From the NCBI RefSeq assembly GCF_030161595.1, contig NZ_BSUM01000001.1, positions 3,534,001 through 3,598,000 of the forward strand: 64,000 bases of DNA, given 5' to 3'. The notes below the pieces were generated by a model that saw only the letters and a list, made by a program, of their open reading frames with translations, was not told where the DNA came from and did no database searches. This document shows, piece by piece, positions 46,242 through 55,026 of the stretch. This stretch comes from Litorihabitans aurantiacus. GTDB taxonomy: Bacteria > Actinomycetota > Actinomycetes > Actinomycetales > Beutenbergiaceae. Numbering within the stretch: the stretch's first letter is position 1; the number at the start of each line of letters is the position of its first letter. The translations under genes and the position numbers were made by a program.

Positions 46242-49200
46242 GCGCGGCGGTGGCGACGCGAGCCGTCCGGCGCGCGCGGCGGGCGCGTCTCGCCGTCGCC
46301 CCAATCGCGGCGCTCGCGGTGGGGGCGACGCTCGCGCTCGTCCCGACCGGGGCGGCGACGGCGGAGCCGGCGCCCGAGAACCCGTCGGCGCTGGTGAACA
46401 CCTTCATCGGCAGCCGCGGGGAGGGCAACACCTTCCCGGGCGCGACCGCCCCGTTCGGGATGACGCAGGTCAGCCCGACGACGGCGTGGTTCTCCGGCTA
46501 CGCCTACGACGACCCGACGATCTACGGCTTCAGCACGCAGAACCTCTCGGGCGCGGGCTGCTGGGAGCAGGGCGGCGTGCTGCCGATCCAGCCGACCACC
46601 GGGTCGGTCGGCCCCGGCGCGACGTTCGACACCGGGGACGCCGCGACCTTCGACTACCGCAGCTACGGCTCGGGCTACACGCACGAGGGCGAGGTCGGCG
46701 AGGCCGGGTACTACCGGACGATGCTGACCTCGTTCGGCGGGATCGACGTCGAGACCACCGCCACGACGCGCGTCGGGCTGCAGCGCTACACGTTCCCGGC
46801 CACCCCCGAGGCGAACCTCTTCCTCAACGTCGGGCAGGCCAACGGCGTCGCCGGCCGCGCCGACGCGCAGATGAAGATCCGGTCGTCCTCCATCGAGATC
46901 GGTGACGACGGCGTGATCACGGGCGAGGCGGAGGCGCAGGGCTTCTGCTCCGGCCAGGGCTACACCTACACGCAGTACTTCGCGCTGCGCGTGGACGGCG
47001 ACGTCACCGGCTCCGGCACGTGGGACGCCCGGGGCGCACAGGCCGGCCGCCCCGCCGTCGCGAACGACGCGCAGGGTCTGGCGGGCGCCTGGCTCACGCT
47101 CGACACGACGACCGACCGCACGGTCCAGGTCTCGACGGCGATCTCCTACACCTCGGTCGAGGGGGCGCGGCGCAACCTCGCGGCCGAGGGTGAGACCGCC
47201 GACGGCGCGCTGGTGCCGTTCGACGAGGTCCGCGAGCGGACGCAGGCCGACTGGGACGCGGAGCTGAGCCGCATCCGGGTGCACGGCGGCTCCGACGACG
47301 ACCGGACCGTCTTCTACACGGCGCTCTACCACGCGCTCACGCAGCCCTCGATCGGCACGGACGTCGACGGCCGTTACGTCGGCCTCGACGGTCGCGAGCA
47401 CGTGGCCGACGGCTGGGAGTACTACCAGTACTTCTCGCTGTGGGACACCTACCGCACGCAGAACCAGCTGCTCGCGGCGTTCTGGCCCGAGCGGGCGCGC
47501 GACCTCGGGCGATCGGTCCTGGCGATCGACGCCCAGGCGGGCTGGCTGCCCCGCTGGTCCTACGCCAGCTACGAGACCAACACCATGACGGGTGACCCGG
47601 CCGGGCCCTACCTCGCGGACCTGTGGCGCTACGGCGCGATCGACGCCGAGGGCGACCCGGGCGCCGTCGTGCTCCCCGCCGCCGAGACGCTGGCCGGTGA
47701 GGACGTGGCGCTCGACGCCGCCACCGCCTACGCGGCGATGGTGAGGAACGCGACCGAGCTGCCGCCGGCGGACTCGCAGTTCGCGGGCCGCTCGGGCAAC
47801 GCGAGCTTCATCGCCGACGGGTTCATCCGGCACGAGCCGGGCGTGGCCAAGAAGGGGATGTCGGACGACCGGCAGCGCGCCGGGTCGGCCACCCTCGAGT
47901 ACGCGGTGGGCGAGTGCGCCGTCGCCGTCGTGGCCGACGACCTCGGGATCGAGGCGGACGCGCGCCGGCACGCCGACCGGGCCGGGAACTGGCGGAACGT
48001 CTGGGACCCGAGCGTCACGCACGGGGGCTTCACCGGCTTCCCGCGCGCCCGGGTCTCGCCGACGCAGTGGAGCCCGTCCGCCCCGGAGGCCTCGGGCTCG
48101 GACTCCAACGGCTTCGAGGAGGGCACGCCGTGGCAGTACCAGTTCTCCACGATGCAGGACCCCGAGGGGTTCGCGGCGCAGGTCGGCGGGCGTGAGCAGG
48201 CGCTGGAGCGCCTCGACACGTTCTTCGAGACGCCCGGGATCCTCGACGGCAGCGACGGCTGGCTCACGCACGCGCGCTCGAGCTGGGTGACCGGGGCGCT
48301 GGACTACTCCGGCTCGAAGTACAACCCCAACAACGAGCCCGACCTGCACGCGCCGCTGTACTACTCCTACCTCGGCGAGCCCGCGAAGGCCTCCGCCGTG
48401 GTGCGCACCGCGCAGCGCCTGTTCACCAACGGCCCGGCCGGGGTCACGGGCAACGACGACCTCGGCACGATGTCGGCCTGGTACGTGCTGACGTCGCTCG
48501 GCCTCTACCCGGGGCTGCCCGGCACGGGCGAGCTGCTCGTGACGAGCCCGCGGTTCGAGCGCATCGAGATCACGCTGCCGGACGCCCCCGACCTCGTGAT
48601 CGTGGCCGACGGCGCCTCGGGGGACGAGCTGCAGATGGTCGACGGCGTCTCGCTGGGGGGCGACGCCGTCACGCGCAGCCACCTGACCATCGAGGAGGTG
48701 CTCGCCGGCGGTGAGGTGCGCGTCGACCTCACGTCGGAGACCACCTCGCCGTGGGGCACGGGACCGGGCGACGCGCCCGTGTCTCGCTGCTCGACCGTGG
48801 CGCAGCTGCGGGCCGCCGAGGGCCGGGTCGTGGGCGTCGAGGGGCTGACCGGGGCGGTCGGCACCCTGACCGGTGCGGAGGCGGCCGTGCCGGCCGATGC
48901 CACGGCGCGGCTGGACTGGGAGGACGGGACGAGCACCGCCGTCGCGATCGGCGACGGTCTCGCGCGTCCGCTCGAGGTCACGACGCCGGTCCTCGCCGGG
49001 CCGGGGGAGCGGCGCGGCGAGCTCGTGGTGACGCGTGCCGACGGCGGTGAGATCGCTCGCACACCGTTCGCGTACACGGTCTCGCTGGTCTCGCCGTTCA
49101 GCGACGTGGCCACCGGTGACCAGTTCGCGAGCGACATCATCTGGGCGCACGACCGGGGCATCACGCGCGGGTGGGCGGAGTCGGACGGCACGGCGACCTA

Positions 49201-49690
49201 CCGGCCGCTCGCCCCGATCGCGCGCGACGTGATGGCCGCGTTCCTCTTCCGCCTCGCGGACGAGAGCGACTACGTGGAGCCCGCGGTGTCGCCGTTCGTC
49301 GACGTCGCCACGACCGACCAGTTCTACCGGGAGATCGCGTGGCTCGCCGAGCGCGGGATCTCGACCGGGTGGGAGCGGGCCGACGGCGCGCGCGAGTTCC
49401 GGCCGCTCGAGCCGATCGCCCGCGACGCGATGGCGGCGTTCCTGTACCGGCTCGCCGGCTCGAGCGGGGACGACGGGGACGGCGGGGGCGACGCCGCAGG
49501 GGTCTCGCCGTTCGTCGACGTCGCGGTCACGGACCGGTTCGCCACCGAGATGATCTGGCTGCACGACACCGGCATCGCGACCGGCTGGGAGGGCAACGAC
49601 GGCACCCGGCGGTACGAGCCGCTGCGCCCGATCGCCCGCGACGCGATGGCCGCGTTCCTGCACCGTTTCGACGAGCGGGAGCGTGACTGA
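46238..49690 (+). CDS. Secreted GH92 alpha-mannosidase with three SLH repeats
   Basis: An intact 1150-residue paralogue from GTG 46238, translationally coupled. Residues 1-42 form a signal peptide. GH92 covers about 48-800: VNTFIGSRGEGNTFPGATAPFGM, YYQYFSLWDTYRTQNQ, NNEPDLHAPLYYSYLGEP and GNDDLGTMSAWYVLTSLGLYPG hold the conserved calcium and acid/base residues. It differs from the first copy in having an extra 30-40 residue loop (DAEGDPGAVVLPAAETLAGEDVALD), so linkage preference may differ. A beta-rich linker and three SLH repeats (FSDVATGDQFASDIIWAHDRG onward) end the protein. Surface-anchored cleavage of mannans or N-glycans. Confidence 0.93.
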   Translation: MSAAVATRAVRRARRARLAVAPIAALAVGATLALVPTGAATAEPAPENPSALVNTFIGSRGEGNTFPGATAPFGMTQVSPTTAWFSGYAYDDPTIYGFSTQNLSGAGCWEQGGVLPIQPTTGSVGPGATFDTGDAATFDYRSYGSGYTHEGEVGEAGYYRTMLTSFGGIDVETTATTRVGLQRYTFPATPEANLFLNVGQANGVAGRADAQMKIRSSSIEIGDDGVITGEAEAQGFCSGQGYTYTQYFALRVDGDVTGSGTWDARGAQAGRPAVANDAQGLAGAWLTLDTTTDRTVQVSTAISYTSVEGARRNLAAEGETADGALVPFDEVRERTQADWDAELSRIRVHGGSDDDRTVFYTALYHALTQPSIGTDVDGRYVGLDGREHVADGWEYYQYFSLWDTYRTQNQLLAAFWPERARDLGRSVLAIDAQAGWLPRWSYASYETNTMTGDPAGPYLADLWRYGAIDAEGDPGAVVLPAAETLAGEDVALDAATAYAAMVRNATELPPADSQFAGRSGNASFIADGFIRHEPGVAKKGMSDDRQRAGSATLEYAVGECAVAVVADDLGIEADARRHADRAGNWRNVWDPSVTHGGFTGFPRARVSPTQWSPSAPEASGSDSNGFEEGTPWQYQFSTMQDPEGFAAQVGGREQALERLDTFFETPGILDGSDGWLTHARSSWVTGALDYSGSKYNPNNEPDLHAPLYYSYLGEPAKASAVVRTAQRLFTNGPAGVTGNDDLGTMSAWYVLTSLGLYPGLPGTGELLVTSPRFERIEITLPDAPDLVIVADGASGDELQMVDGVSLGGDAVTRSHLTIEEVLAGGEVRVDLTSETTSPWGTGPGDAPVSRCSTVAQLRAAEGRVVGVEGLTGAVGTLTGAEAAVPADATARLDWEDGTSTAVAIGDGLARPLEVTTPVLAGPGERRGELVVTRADGGEIARTPFAYTVSLVSPFSDVATGDQFASDIIWAHDRGITRGWAESDGTATYRPLAPIARDVMAAFLFRLADESDYVEPAVSPFVDVATTDQFYREIAWLAERGISTGWERADGAREFRPLEPIARDAMAAFLYRLAGSSGDDGDGGGDAAGVSPFVDVAVTDRFATEMIWLHDTGIATGWEGNDGTRRYEPLRPIARDAMAAFLHRFDERERD

Positions 49691-49732
49691 CCCGTCGTAG
49701 GTTTTGTCGGACTGTCGACCTAGTGTGGCGCT

Positions 49733-49765
49733 CGGAGCGGGGTCCCGGATCGGGACCCCGCTCCG
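49733..49765 (+). terminator. Terminator-like hairpin between GH92 and ABC genes
   Basis: A perfect 15-bp stem CGGAGCGGGGTCCCG/CGGGACCCCGCTCCG with loop GAT, 42 bases after the GH92 stop. It probably ends or attenuates the GH92 transcript, which would lower transporter expression relative to the enzymes unless a separate promoter exists. Confidence 0.75.
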
Positions 49766-49808
49766 ACGGCGCCGCCCGCCCCGGTGCCGCTCGACGATCG
49801 GAGCCACC

Positions 49809-51113
49809 GTGTCCCTCACCATCCCCTCGCGCCGCGGGTTCCTCCTCGGGCTCGGCGCCGTCGCCGTCCCGGTGGTCCTGGCCGGCTGCGGGTTCACGCA
49901 GCAGTCCTCGCCGTCGGGCCGCACCGACACCCTGACCTTCACCACCTGGGGCACCGACGCCGAGCTCGCCGGCTTCCGCGCCGCGATCGCGGCGTTCGAG
50001 GAGGCCAACCCGGGCTCGACCGTCGAGCTCAACGCCGTCCCGTACGAGCAGATGTTCACCAACATCGACGCCCAGCTGCAGGCCGGGAACCCGCCGGACA
50101 TCTTCCGCGTGCCGTACTACACGTTCGGCGCGTACGCCGGCCGCGGTCAGCTGCTCGACCTGTCCCCGCACCTCACCTCCGGCCGCCAGGACGCGTTCAC
50201 GCCCCAGGCGTGGGCGGCGGTCCAGAACGGGGAGGGCACCTACGGTCTGCCGCACCACACCGACACCTCCGCGATCCTCGTCAACCGCGACCTCATGACC
50301 GCCGCCGGCGTCACCGAGATCCCGGAGCGGATCGAGGACGCGTGGACGTGGGAGGAGCTGGCGGCCATCGGCGACCGCCTGAAGGCGGGGCTGCCCGCCG
50401 GCACGAGCCCGTGGGCCTACAACTGGCAGGGCAACGGCGTCACGCGCTGGCTCAGCCTGCTGTTCCAGGCCGACGGCGCGTTCCTCGACGCCGACCAGGT
50501 CACGCCGCTGATCGACTCCGACGCCGGCCGCGCCGCCGTCGAGTTCTCCTCCTCGTTCTTCTCCTCGGGCTACGTGCCCGCCAACAACACGATCGCCTCC
50601 TCCAGCTACGCGAGCGAGTCGTGGTTCTCGCAGTCGGTCGCGATGGTCTGGTCGGGGGCGTTCCAGCTGCCCGACGCGCAGGACACCGCCTCGTTCGACT
50701 GGACCGCCACCTACGCGCCCCGCGGCGTGCGCGGCGGCGGCGACTTCGGCGGCAACGCGCTCGTGGCGACGGCGGACACCGCCCAGCCCGAGCTCGCCGC
50801 GGCGTTCCTCGAGTTCGTCACCGACGCCGACCCGATGCGCGACTTCTGCCGCGCCGCGTCGCTGCTGCCCACGCGGGGCGATCTCCTCAACGACGATCTC
50901 GAGTTCGACGTGCGCAGTGAACTCGCCCCGATCTTCGCGGCGCAGGCCGGGGTCGTGCAGGCGCAGGACGTGGCGCAGGTCGCGAGCCCGTCGATGTCGG
51001 CCATCATCCCGGTGCTCAAGGAGCAGCTCGACCTCGCCTTCGCCGGGTCGCAGGACGCGGCGACGACGGTGGCGAACCTCAGCAGCGGGATCGCGGCCGC
51101 CACCGGTGCCTGA
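49809..51113 (+). CDS. Sugar ABC transporter substrate-binding lipoprotein
   Basis: A 434-residue CUT1 binding protein from GTG 49809 (VSLTIPSRRGFLLGLGAVAVPVVLAGC). The start combines a twin-arginine-like SRRGFLLG with a lipobox LAGC (Cys27). The fold follows: TDTLTFTTWGTDAELAGFRAAI, DIFRVPYYTF, GTYGLPHHTDTSAILVNRDLM and a hinge-region SESWFSQSVAMVWSG. It lies between the terminator hairpin and the two permeases, overlapping the first permease by eight bases. Ligand probably mannose or mannobiose released by GH92 enzymes (inference from context). Confidence 0.92.
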   Translation: MSLTIPSRRGFLLGLGAVAVPVVLAGCGFTQQSSPSGRTDTLTFTTWGTDAELAGFRAAIAAFEEANPGSTVELNAVPYEQMFTNIDAQLQAGNPPDIFRVPYYTFGAYAGRGQLLDLSPHLTSGRQDAFTPQAWAAVQNGEGTYGLPHHTDTSAILVNRDLMTAAGVTEIPERIEDAWTWEELAAIGDRLKAGLPAGTSPWAYNWQGNGVTRWLSLLFQADGAFLDADQVTPLIDSDAGRAAVEFSSSFFSSGYVPANNTIASSSYASESWFSQSVAMVWSGAFQLPDAQDTASFDWTATYAPRGVRGGGDFGGNALVATADTAQPELAAAFLEFVTDADPMRDFCRAASLLPTRGDLLNDDLEFDVRSELAPIFAAQAGVVQAQDVAQVASPSMSAIIPVLKEQLDLAFAGSQDAATTVANLSSGIAAATGA

Positions 51114-52059
51114 GGCGACCGCGACGGGCGTGCCGACCACCGCCGTCGCGTCCGCACCGGCGCCGGTGCGATCCCGCGCCCGGCGCCCCGGCGCCCGTGC
51201 CGAGGCGCTCGCGGCCTACGGCTTCCTGACGCCGAGCTACGTGCTGCTCGGCATCTTCGTGCTGCTCCCGCTCGCCGGTGCGCTGCTCGTCAGCCTGCAG
51301 CGGACCGACGGGTTCGGCACGGGGGAGTTCGTCGGCCTCGCGAACTACTCGCGGCTGCTGGGGGACGCGCTGTTCTGGCGCTCGCTCGGCAACACCGTGC
51401 TGTTCACCGCGATCGTCACCCCGGCCTCGATGCTGCTGGGTCTGCTGATCGCGGTGCTGCTCAACACGGCGCTGCCCGCACGGGGGATCTTCCGCTCGCT
51501 CATCATCCTGCCGATGGCGGTCTCGGGAGTGGCGACCGGCCTCATCGGGGTCCTCGTGTTCGACCAGAACTCCGGCATCCTCAACCGCCTGCTCGGCACG
51601 GTCGGGATCGACCCGATCACGTGGCAGTCCGACGCCGTGCCCGCCTTCGTGACGATCGTGGTGGCCACCGTGTGGTGGCGCACGGGGTTCACCATGCTCA
51701 TCTACCTCGCGGGGCTGCAGGGCATCGGGCCCGACCTTTACGAGGCCGCGCGCCTCGACGGCGCGAACGCGGTGCAGCGGTTCCGCAACGTGACCGTTCC
51801 CCTGCTGGGGCCCACCACGTTCTTCCTCGGCGTCCTCAACGTCATCTACTCCTTCCAGGTGTTCGACATCGTGTTCGTCCTCACCGGTGGCGGGCCGGCC
51901 GGGGCGACGTCGGTCCTGGTGACCTACGCCTACGAGACCGGGTTCGTCACGCGCGACCAGGGCTACGCCGCGGCGATCGGCTTCGTGCTGCTGCTGTTCG
52001 CGATGATGTTCGCCGCCGCGCAGTGGCGCGCGAGCCGGACCCGGGAGGTGACCGAGTGA
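51106..52059 (+). CDS. Carbohydrate ABC transporter permease, MalF type
   Basis: A 317-residue permease from GTG 51106 (VPEATATGVPTTAVAS), overlapping the binding-protein stop by eight bases. Six membrane segments (YGFLTPSYVLLGIFVLLPLAGALL first), the EAA loop DLYEAARLDGANAVQRF and the late FQVFDIVFVLTGGGPAGATSVL segment are typical of CUT1 MalF/UgpA proteins. It overlaps the next permease by four bases. Confidence 0.93.
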   Translation: MPEATATGVPTTAVASAPAPVRSRARRPGARAEALAAYGFLTPSYVLLGIFVLLPLAGALLVSLQRTDGFGTGEFVGLANYSRLLGDALFWRSLGNTVLFTAIVTPASMLLGLLIAVLLNTALPARGIFRSLIILPMAVSGVATGLIGVLVFDQNSGILNRLLGTVGIDPITWQSDAVPAFVTIVVATVWWRTGFTMLIYLAGLQGIGPDLYEAARLDGANAVQRFRNVTVPLLGPTTFFLGVLNVIYSFQVFDIVFVLTGGGPAGATSVLVTYAYETGFVTRDQGYAAAIGFVLLLFAMMFAAAQWRASRTREVTE

Positions 52060-52877
52060 ACGCCCGGCGCGGGATCGTGTGGCGGACGGTGGTGATCGCC
52101 GTCGTCGGACTCGTGACGATCTCCCCGCTGTACTGGATGCTGGCGGTCGCGTTCTCCACGCGGGCGGAGCTGCTGGGGGGCGGGGCGCTGCGGCTGTGGC
52201 CGCGCGAGGTGACGCTGGAGAACTTCGAGCGCGTCTTCTCCTCGTTCCCGGTGGCGACCTGGTTCAGCAACTCCGTCGCGATCTCGCTCGTGGTGATGGT
52301 GCTGTCGGTCAGCACGAGCCTGCTCGCCGGGTATGCGTTCTCGCACCTGCGCTTCCGCGGGTCGACGGCGCTGTTCTTCGTCGCGCTCGCCACGATCGTG
52401 CTCCCGGTGCAGGTGATCATGGTCGGCCTGTTCCGGATCATCACCGAGACGAACCTCTACGGCACGTACTGGGCCGTGATCCTGCCGACGACGGCGAACG
52501 CGTTCGGCCTGTTCCTGGCCCGCCAGTTCCTCCAGGGCATCCCGCGCGAGCTGATCGAGGCGGCGCGGCTCGACGGCGCGGGTCACCTCACGACGTTCGT
52601 GCGGATCGTGCTGCCGCTCGCCCGGCCGCTGATCGCGGTGCTCGCGTTCATGAGCCTGCTGTCCTCGTGGAACGACTTCGCCTGGCCGCTGATCGCGCTG
52701 CGCGAGAACCGGCTGTTCACCCTGCCGATCGGACTGCTCTACCTGCAGGGGCAGGCGAACAGCGACTACGGCGCCACGATGGCGTTCGCGCTGGTCAACA
52801 TCGTCCCGATCGCGCTGGTCTTCCTGCTGTTCCAGCGCTACTTCATCGCGGGGTTCGCGCGCAGCGGCATCCGCTGA
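52056..52877 (+). CDS. Carbohydrate ABC transporter permease, MalG type
   Basis: A 273-residue permease from GTG 52056 (VNARRGIVWRTVVIAVVGLVTISPLYWMLAVAFS). It has six membrane segments, the EAA loop ELIEAARLDGAGHLTTF, SLLSSWNDFAWPLIAL and the typical C-terminal end QRYFIAGFARSGIR. No ATP-binding gene follows, so the complex depends on an ATPase encoded elsewhere, as with MsiK in other actinobacteria. It converges with the LapA gene, 19 bases apart. Confidence 0.93.
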   Translation: MNARRGIVWRTVVIAVVGLVTISPLYWMLAVAFSTRAELLGGGALRLWPREVTLENFERVFSSFPVATWFSNSVAISLVVMVLSVSTSLLAGYAFSHLRFRGSTALFFVALATIVLPVQVIMVGLFRIITETNLYGTYWAVILPTTANAFGLFLARQFLQGIPRELIEAARLDGAGHLTTFVRIVLPLARPLIAVLAFMSLLSSWNDFAWPLIALRENRLFTLPIGLLYLQGQANSDYGATMAFALVNIVPIALVFLLFQRYFIAGFARSGIR

Positions 52878-52896
52878 GGATGGTTCGGCGGGCGCC

Positions 52897-53403
52897 TCAG
52901 CGGCCCTGGCGGTCGTGCTTGACCCGACGGCGCAGCTGACCGATCCGCAGCGCACCGACCACGAGGACCACGAGACCCACGCCGATCCCGGCGATCAGGC
53001 AGACGACGGCGAGCGGCGCCGTCCCGGTCGCGCCCAGGAAGTTGACCTCGACCATCTCGGTGTTCTGCAGCAGAAAGATCACCAGGGCGATCAGCACGAG
53101 CACGCCGACGATGAGGCCCACCCAGACCGAGGCGGTCCGGGTGTGCAGGGCGTCGTCGGTGCGCTTGCCGGCCGCGGGGCGTCCGTCCCGGCCGCCCTTG
53201 CCGGTCGGCTTGGCCGAAGTCTTGTCGCTGCCGGCTCCCGGGGCGGTCGTGCCCGCGCCCGTGCGGGGCGAGGACGTCGTACCCGACGGCGTGGTGCCCG
53301 GGGTCCCGGTCGATCGCGGCGACGGTTCGACGTCGGGTGCCGCGACCGTGGGCGGGAGCGGCGTGCGGTCGGGCTGCGGCTGCGGGCTGGTGGGGGTCGT
53401 CAT
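52897..53403 (-). CDS. LapA (DUF1049) domain membrane protein
   Basis: A 168-residue protein from ATG 53403. Residues 1-90 are a disordered Pro/Thr/Ser/Gly-rich head; residues about 95-160 carry two membrane helices around QNTEMVEVNFLGATG, the LapA signature, and a basic end LRRRVKHDRQGR. LapA proteins take part in lipopolysaccharide assembly in Gram-negatives, but in actinobacteria the role is unknown. Divergence from nothing nearby; 56 bases downstream of the LLM gene stop on the same strand. Confidence 0.82.
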   Translation of the reverse strand: MTTPTSPQPQPDRTPLPPTVAAPDVEPSPRSTGTPGTTPSGTTSSPRTGAGTTAPGAGSDKTSAKPTGKGGRDGRPAAGKRTDDALHTRTASVWVGLIVGVLVLIALVIFLLQNTEMVEVNFLGATGTAPLAVVCLIAGIGVGLVVLVVGALRIGQLRRRVKHDRQGR

Positions 53404-53459
53404 ACCGGCGAACCTACGCCTGCCCGCGACCGCCGTACAGGTTCCTGCTCGCGGGCGCG

Positions 53460-54437
53460 TCAGCCCGCCAGCGCGCGGACCTTCTCCAGGAGTGGCCCGG
53501 CCGCCTCGTCCAGGAAGCGCTGCTGGGCGACGTCGCCGATCTGGACGAGCGCGACGTCGGTGAAACCCGCCTCGAGGAACGGGACCACGCTCGCCGCGAG
53601 CTCGTCGAGGTCCGGTCCGCACGCGATGCTGTGCGCGACGTCCTCGGGTCGCACGAACTGGGTCGCCCCCGCGAAGCCCGCCGGCGTCGGCAGGTCGGCG
53701 TTCACGCTCCAGCCGCCCGCGAACCAGCGGAACTGCTCGTGCGCGCGCTCGATCGCGACGTCGCGGTCGGGGTCCCAGCTGATCGGCACCTGGCCGATCT
53801 TGCGGGAGGCGCCGCCGGGGTGGCGCGCGTCCCAGTCGGCGACGAGCTCGGCGTCGGGCTCGACGGCCACGAGGTGGTCGCCCAGGGGCGCGAAGCGCTC
53901 CACGGACTGCTCGCCCGAGACCGCCAGGGCGATCGGGACACCGCCGTCGGGCACGTCCCAGACCCGGGCCGAGTCGACGCGGAAGTGGTCGCCCTCCCAG
54001 GTCACGAGCTCGCCGGTGTGCAGCTCGCGGATGATCGTCACGGCCTCCTCGAGCATGTCCTGGCGCTCGTGCACCGAGGGCCACCCGTCGCCGACCACGT
54101 GCTCGTTCAGGCTCTCGCCCGAACCGAGACCGAGGGTGAAGCGGCCCTCGCTCAGCAGCTGCAGGGTCGCGGCCTTCTGCGCCACGACGGCGGGGTGGTA
54201 CCGGATCGTCGGGCACGTCACGTACGTCATGAGCTCGACGCGCTCGGTCGCCTGCGCGACGGCGCCGAGCACCGTCCACGCGTAGGGCGCGTGGCCCTGG
54301 CTCGTGAGCCAGGGGGAGTAGTGGTCGCTGGAGACCTCGAAGTCGAAGCCGATCCGCTCGGCGGCGGTGGCGTAGCGGACCAGGTCGAGCGGACCGCTCT
54401 GCTCGGTCATGAGGGTGTAGCCGAATCGTGCGGACAT
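53460..54437 (-). CDS. F420-dependent LLM-class oxidoreductase
   Basis: A 325-residue luciferase-like TIM-barrel protein from ATG 54437 (MSARFGYTLMTEQSGPLDLVR). The family markers are RIGFDFEVSSDHYSPW, VELMTYVTCPTIRYHPAVVAQKAATL and RFTLGLGSGESLNEHVVG, placing it near the TIGR03557 F420-dependent group related to F420-dependent glucose-6-phosphate dehydrogenase. The cofactor is inferred from family. Its substrate is unknown; the gene is divergent from the SRPBCC gene. Confidence 0.9.
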   Translation of the reverse strand: MSARFGYTLMTEQSGPLDLVRYATAAERIGFDFEVSSDHYSPWLTSQGHAPYAWTVLGAVAQATERVELMTYVTCPTIRYHPAVVAQKAATLQLLSEGRFTLGLGSGESLNEHVVGDGWPSVHERQDMLEEAVTIIRELHTGELVTWEGDHFRVDSARVWDVPDGGVPIALAVSGEQSVERFAPLGDHLVAVEPDAELVADWDARHPGGASRKIGQVPISWDPDRDVAIERAHEQFRWFAGGWSVNADLPTPAGFAGATQFVRPEDVAHSIACGPDLDELAASVVPFLEAGFTDVALVQIGDVAQQRFLDEAAGPLLEKVRALAG

Positions 54438-54552
54438 CGTCGTCTCCTGACGTCGTGGTGCCGGCTGGCCTGATTCTCCACCCTCCGGCGGGGCGGCGGG
54501 GATGTCCAGGACGGCGATGGTCAGGAGCGCGTGGGCGGGGAGAGACTGGGGC

Positions 54553-54948
54553 ATGCGCAGCATCCACGTCAGCAGGGTCGTCGCCGCCTCGGCCGAGGAG
54601 GTCTACGCGGTCGCGTCCGATCCGGACCGCCTCCCGGCATGGGCGTCGGGCCTGGCGAGCGCCGACGTCGTGCGCGAGGGCGACCTTCTGCATGTGGCCT
54701 CCCCGATGGGAAAGGTCACGGTGCGCTTCGTTTCACGCAACGACCTGGGGGTGCTCGACCACGACGTGACGCTGCCGGACGGCACGGTCGTCACGAACCC
54801 GATGCGGGTCGTGGCGCACCCCGACGGCGCCGAGGTCCTGTTCACGGTGCGCCAGCTCGCGATGTCCGACGCCGAGCTCGAGCGGGACGCGGGAGTCGTC
54901 GCGGCGGACCTCGAGCGGCTCGCCGCGCTCGTGGAGCGGCGCGCCTGA
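54553..54948 (+). CDS. SRPBCC-family (START-like) protein
   Basis: A 131-residue protein from ATG 54553 (MRSIHVSRVVAASAEEVYAVASDPDRLPAWASG). The opening strand, EEVYAVASDPDRLPAW helix region and final long helix (ERDAGVVAADLERLAALVERR) are the pattern of the polyketide-cyclase/SRPBCC ligand-binding fold. Ligand unknown. It converges with the giant vWA gene across a shared terminator. Confidence 0.85.
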   Translation: MRSIHVSRVVAASAEEVYAVASDPDRLPAWASGLASADVVREGDLLHVASPMGKVTVRFVSRNDLGVLDHDVTLPDGTVVTNPMRVVAHPDGAEVLFTVRQLAMSDAELERDAGVVAADLERLAALVERRA

Positions 54949-54973
54949 GCGACGCCCCACCGGAGCGCGACGG

Positions 54974-55012
54974 CGAGAGGCCCCGCCGGCTAGCTGCCGG
55001 CGGGGCCTCTCG
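54974..55012. terminator. Bidirectional terminator
   Basis: A perfect 17-bp stem CGAGAGGCCCCGCCGGC with its complement, loop TAGCT, stands between the converging SRPBCC and vWA/DUF11 genes, 25 bases after the first stop and 14 bases beyond the second. Confidence 0.88.
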
Positions 55013-55026
55013 CGTGCGGGTGGTGC

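Noticed and set aside
46091-50101. 1336-residue open frame on the minus strand across the second GH92 gene
   Set aside because: A shadow of an intact GH92-SLH gene with full family conservation; no recognisable domain.
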